6,901 nt of DNA from Lachnospiraceae bacterium. GTDB taxonomy: Bacteria; Bacillota; Clostridia; Lachnospirales; Lachnospiraceae. The notes below the pieces were generated by a model. It did not search any database. It worked only from the letters and a program-made list of their open reading frames with translations, and was not told the DNA's origin. The stretch lies in contig JAFVAA010000216.1 in the NCBI GenBank assembly GCA_017476305.1, positions 1 to 6,901 of the forward strand. The letters are read 5' to 3'. The stretch's first letter is position 1, and every line of letters begins with the position of its first letter. This document shows positions 5,006 through 6,901 of this stretch, one piece after another. The position numbers and the translations under genes are program-made.

Positions 5006-6901
5006 ATGAAGGATGGATTTTTAAAGGTAGCTGCCATTACACCGGATTTAAAGGCAGCTGATGTCGAATATAATAAAAAGGAAATCATAAAGGAAATCAT
5101 AAAGGCGCATGAAAAAAATGTGCGCCTTGCTGTATTTCCGGAGCTCTGCATCACAGGCTATACCTGTGGCGATCTTTTTTTACAGGATCTACTGCTAAAG
5201 GAAGCGGCTTCTGCACTAAAAAGCATCCGGAACGCTACTGCGGACAAGGATATGGTGGTGGTCGTAGGACTTCCATATTATTTAAAGGGTGCTACCTATA
5301 ATGTCGCTGCCGTTTTATTTGACGGAAAGCTGCTTGGCATGGTTCCGAAAACCTATATTCCGAATTATTCTGAGTTCTATGAGGCGAGACATTTTTCCCC
5401 TGCACCGGAAAAAACAGAACTGTACACCTTTCCTGAACTGGCTTATGATACAGAGCCGGACTCAGAGGAAGAGAACTGGTGCGATGCTTTTTTTGGTTCG
5501 AAGCTTTTATTTCAGGCAGAAAATATGCCGGAGTTTATCCTCGGCGTGGAAATCTGTGAGGACCTCTGGAGTCCGATTCCACCTTCCTCGAAACACGCCC
5601 TGCATGGCGCCACGGTGATTGCCAATCTGTCTGCCAGTGATGAAACCACAGGAAAGGACATTTACCGCAGAGAGCTTGTGAAAAACCAGTCTGCGAGACT
5701 TCTAAGTGCCTATATCTATGCGGATGCCGGGGAGGGAGAATCCACGACGGACCTCGTCTTCGCAGGACACGATCTGATTGCGGAAAACGGAACGCTGCTC
5801 GCAGAGACGACACGCTTTAAAAACTCCTCTGTCATCAGTGAAATCGACCTTGGAAAGCTTACGAGCGAAAGAAGACGAATGAATACCTTTCAACCGGAAA
5901 CGGATAAATGCTATGACCGCTACGTTATCTATGATTCCTATAGTATTATTCCATTCACCTTTAAAGAAACCACAGGCACAGAGCTTACCAGAAGCTATCC
6001 GAAAAACCCGTTCGTTCCGCAGGGCGAAGCGGACAGAAACCGCCGCTGTGATGAAATCCTGAATATTCAGGCGATGGGACTGAAAAAGCGTCTTCTCCAT
6101 ACCGGAACAAAAAATGCCGTGGTGGGGATTTCCGGCGGACTTGACTCCACCCTTGCCCTTTTGGTGACAGTGAAAGCATTTGACCTTTTGGGGCTTGACC
6201 GGAGTGGAATTTTATCTGTCACGATGCCTTGCTTTGGTACCACAGACCGTACCTATAAAAATGCGTGTGAGCTGACGAAAATCTTAGGTGCCACTTTGAA
6301 AGAGGTGCCGATTCACGAAGCGGTCAGACTGCATTTCCGGGACATCGGACAGGACGAGGAAAACCATGATGTCACCTATGAAAATGCTCAGGCGAGACAG
6401 AGAACTCTGATTTTAATGGATCTCGCCAATCAGAGAAACGGGCTGGTCATCGGTACCGGGGATATGTCGGAGCTTGCACTCGGATGGGCGACATATAATG
6501 GCGACCATATGTCCATGTACGGTGTGAATGCTTCTGTCCCGAAAACCTTAGTACGCCATCTGGTTCGCTACTACGCAGAAACTACAGAGGAACAGAAGCT
6601 ACATGATATTCTCATGGATGTCTTAGACACTCCGGTAAGTCCGGAGCTCCTGCCTCCAAAGGAGGGTGAGATTTCCCAGAAAACAGAGGATATCGTGGGA
6701 CCTTATGAGCTGCATGATTTTTTCCTGTATTTTCTGATGCGCTTCGGCTACACTCCGTCAAAAATCTACCGGCTGGCACTTCATACCTTCGATGGTGTCT
6801 ATGACAAGGACACCATAAAAAAGTGGCTCACCACCTTTTACCGCCGCTTTTTCTCCCAGCAGTTCAAACGCTCCTGTCTGCCGGACGGTCCGAAGGTCGG
6901 A
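5006..6901 (+). CDS. nadE: glutamine-dependent NAD+ synthetase, two-domain form (3' end beyond window)
   Basis: The last step of NAD biosynthesis in the cytosol: nicotinic acid adenine dinucleotide is activated with ATP and amidated with ammonia released from glutamine. All 632 codons to the window edge are open. Residues 5 to about 290 are a nitrilase-type (CN_hydrolase) glutaminase domain with the Glu-Lys-Cys triad visible: E46 in VFPELCITGYTCGDLF, K115 in VPKTYIPNYSEFYE and C184 in GVEICEDLW. From about 345 comes the synthetase domain with the ATP pyrophosphatase P-loop SGGLDST (376-382), then TMPCFGTT, ENAQARQRT (460-467), and GTGDMSELALGW with TYNGDHMSMYGVN (483-508). Long-form enzymes are around 640-680 residues and the window ends in KRSCLPDGPKVG, so only a short tail should be missing. 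No frameshift or lost catalytic residue is seen. It probably shares the transcript of the exported-protein gene; whether that link is functional is unknown. Confidence 0.96.
   Translation, partial: MKDGFLKVAAITPDLKAADVEYNKKEIIKEIIKAHEKNVRLAVFPELCITGYTCGDLFLQDLLLKEAASALKSIRNATADKDMVVVVGLPYYLKGATYNVAAVLFDGKLLGMVPKTYIPNYSEFYEARHFSPAPEKTELYTFPELAYDTEPDSEEENWCDAFFGSKLLFQAENMPEFILGVEICEDLWSPIPPSSKHALHGATVIANLSASDETTGKDIYRRELVKNQSARLLSAYIYADAGEGESTTDLVFAGHDLIAENGTLLAETTRFKNSSVISEIDLGKLTSERRRMNTFQPETDKCYDRYVIYDSYSIIPFTFKETTGTELTRSYPKNPFVPQGEADRNRRCDEILNIQAMGLKKRLLHTGTKNAVVGISGGLDSTLALLVTVKAFDLLGLDRSGILSVTMPCFGTTDRTYKNACELTKILGATLKEVPIHEAVRLHFRDIGQDEENHDVTYENAQARQRTLILMDLANQRNGLVIGTGDMSELALGWATYNGDHMSMYGVNASVPKTLVRHLVRYYAETTEEQKLHDILMDVLDTPVSPELLPPKEGEISQKTEDIVGPYELHDFFLYFLMRFGYTPSKIYRLALHTFDGVYDKDTIKKWLTTFYRRFFSQQFKRSCLPDGPKVG

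Noticed and set aside
5081..5104. Tandem duplication GAAATCATAAAG x2 in nadE (EIIKEIIK)
   Set aside because: The distance from EYN to VFPE matches my recollection of other clostridial NadE proteins, so it is not an insertion but a normal helix with repeated codons.
4603..5154. 183-codon open frame on the minus strand spanning the end of the exported-protein gene and the start of nadE
   Set aside because: It overlaps two well-supported genes antisense, has no ribosome site, and its sequence follows from codon composition of the genes opposite.
5702..6100. 132-codon minus-strand open frame within nadE
   Set aside because: Antisense to the glutaminase and synthetase domains, where the plus-strand reading has clear catalytic motifs.

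Overview
The window looks like chromosome from an anaerobic Firmicute of the class Clostridia, most likely a motile member of the Lachnospiraceae. This is inferred from strong AGGAGG-type ribosome sites, moderate A+T content, a lipoprotein-type solute-binding protein, a clostridial-style chemoreceptor and a long glutamine-dependent NAD synthetase. No sequence search was possible, so the taxonomic call is an impression.

Layout. Positions 1-300 are a visibly A/T-richer scar. It holds the C-terminal half of an ABC-exporter ATPase on the minus strand, which runs into a stop at 149-151, directly next to the 3' end of an unrelated small reading frame on the plus strand. From 294 to 418 nothing recognisable is seen. 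Positions 419-3626 form a minus-strand unit read right to left: promoter (3598-3626), strong ribosome site (3562-3570), a double-Cache methyl-accepting chemotaxis protein (GTG start 3513, stop 1525), a periplasmic-binding-protein-fold lipoprotein (1452-472) and a clear intrinsic terminator (419-452). No permease or ATPase gene for the lipoprotein is present, and the terminator closes the unit, so receptor and binding protein look like a dedicated sensing pair.

Positions 3556-3876 are a divergent control region. It contains a promoter for each direction, a degenerate direct repeat near the receptor promoter, and a 17-bp tandem repeat array just upstream of the ribosome site of the plus-strand gene. 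That gene (3877-4917) encodes an unrecognised exported protein with a signal peptide, an acidic Ser/Thr-rich linker, a probable beta-rich domain and a C-terminal membrane anchor. It is followed without an evident terminator by nadE (5006 to beyond the window end), the two-domain glutamine-hydrolysing NAD+ synthetase.

The points most worth a second look are: an in-frame TAA that separates the best ribosome site and ATG from the chemoreceptor body; the 17-bp array in the leader of the exported protein; and the self-contained receptor/binding-protein dicistron. I found no CRISPR array, RNA gene, insertion sequence or phage gene.
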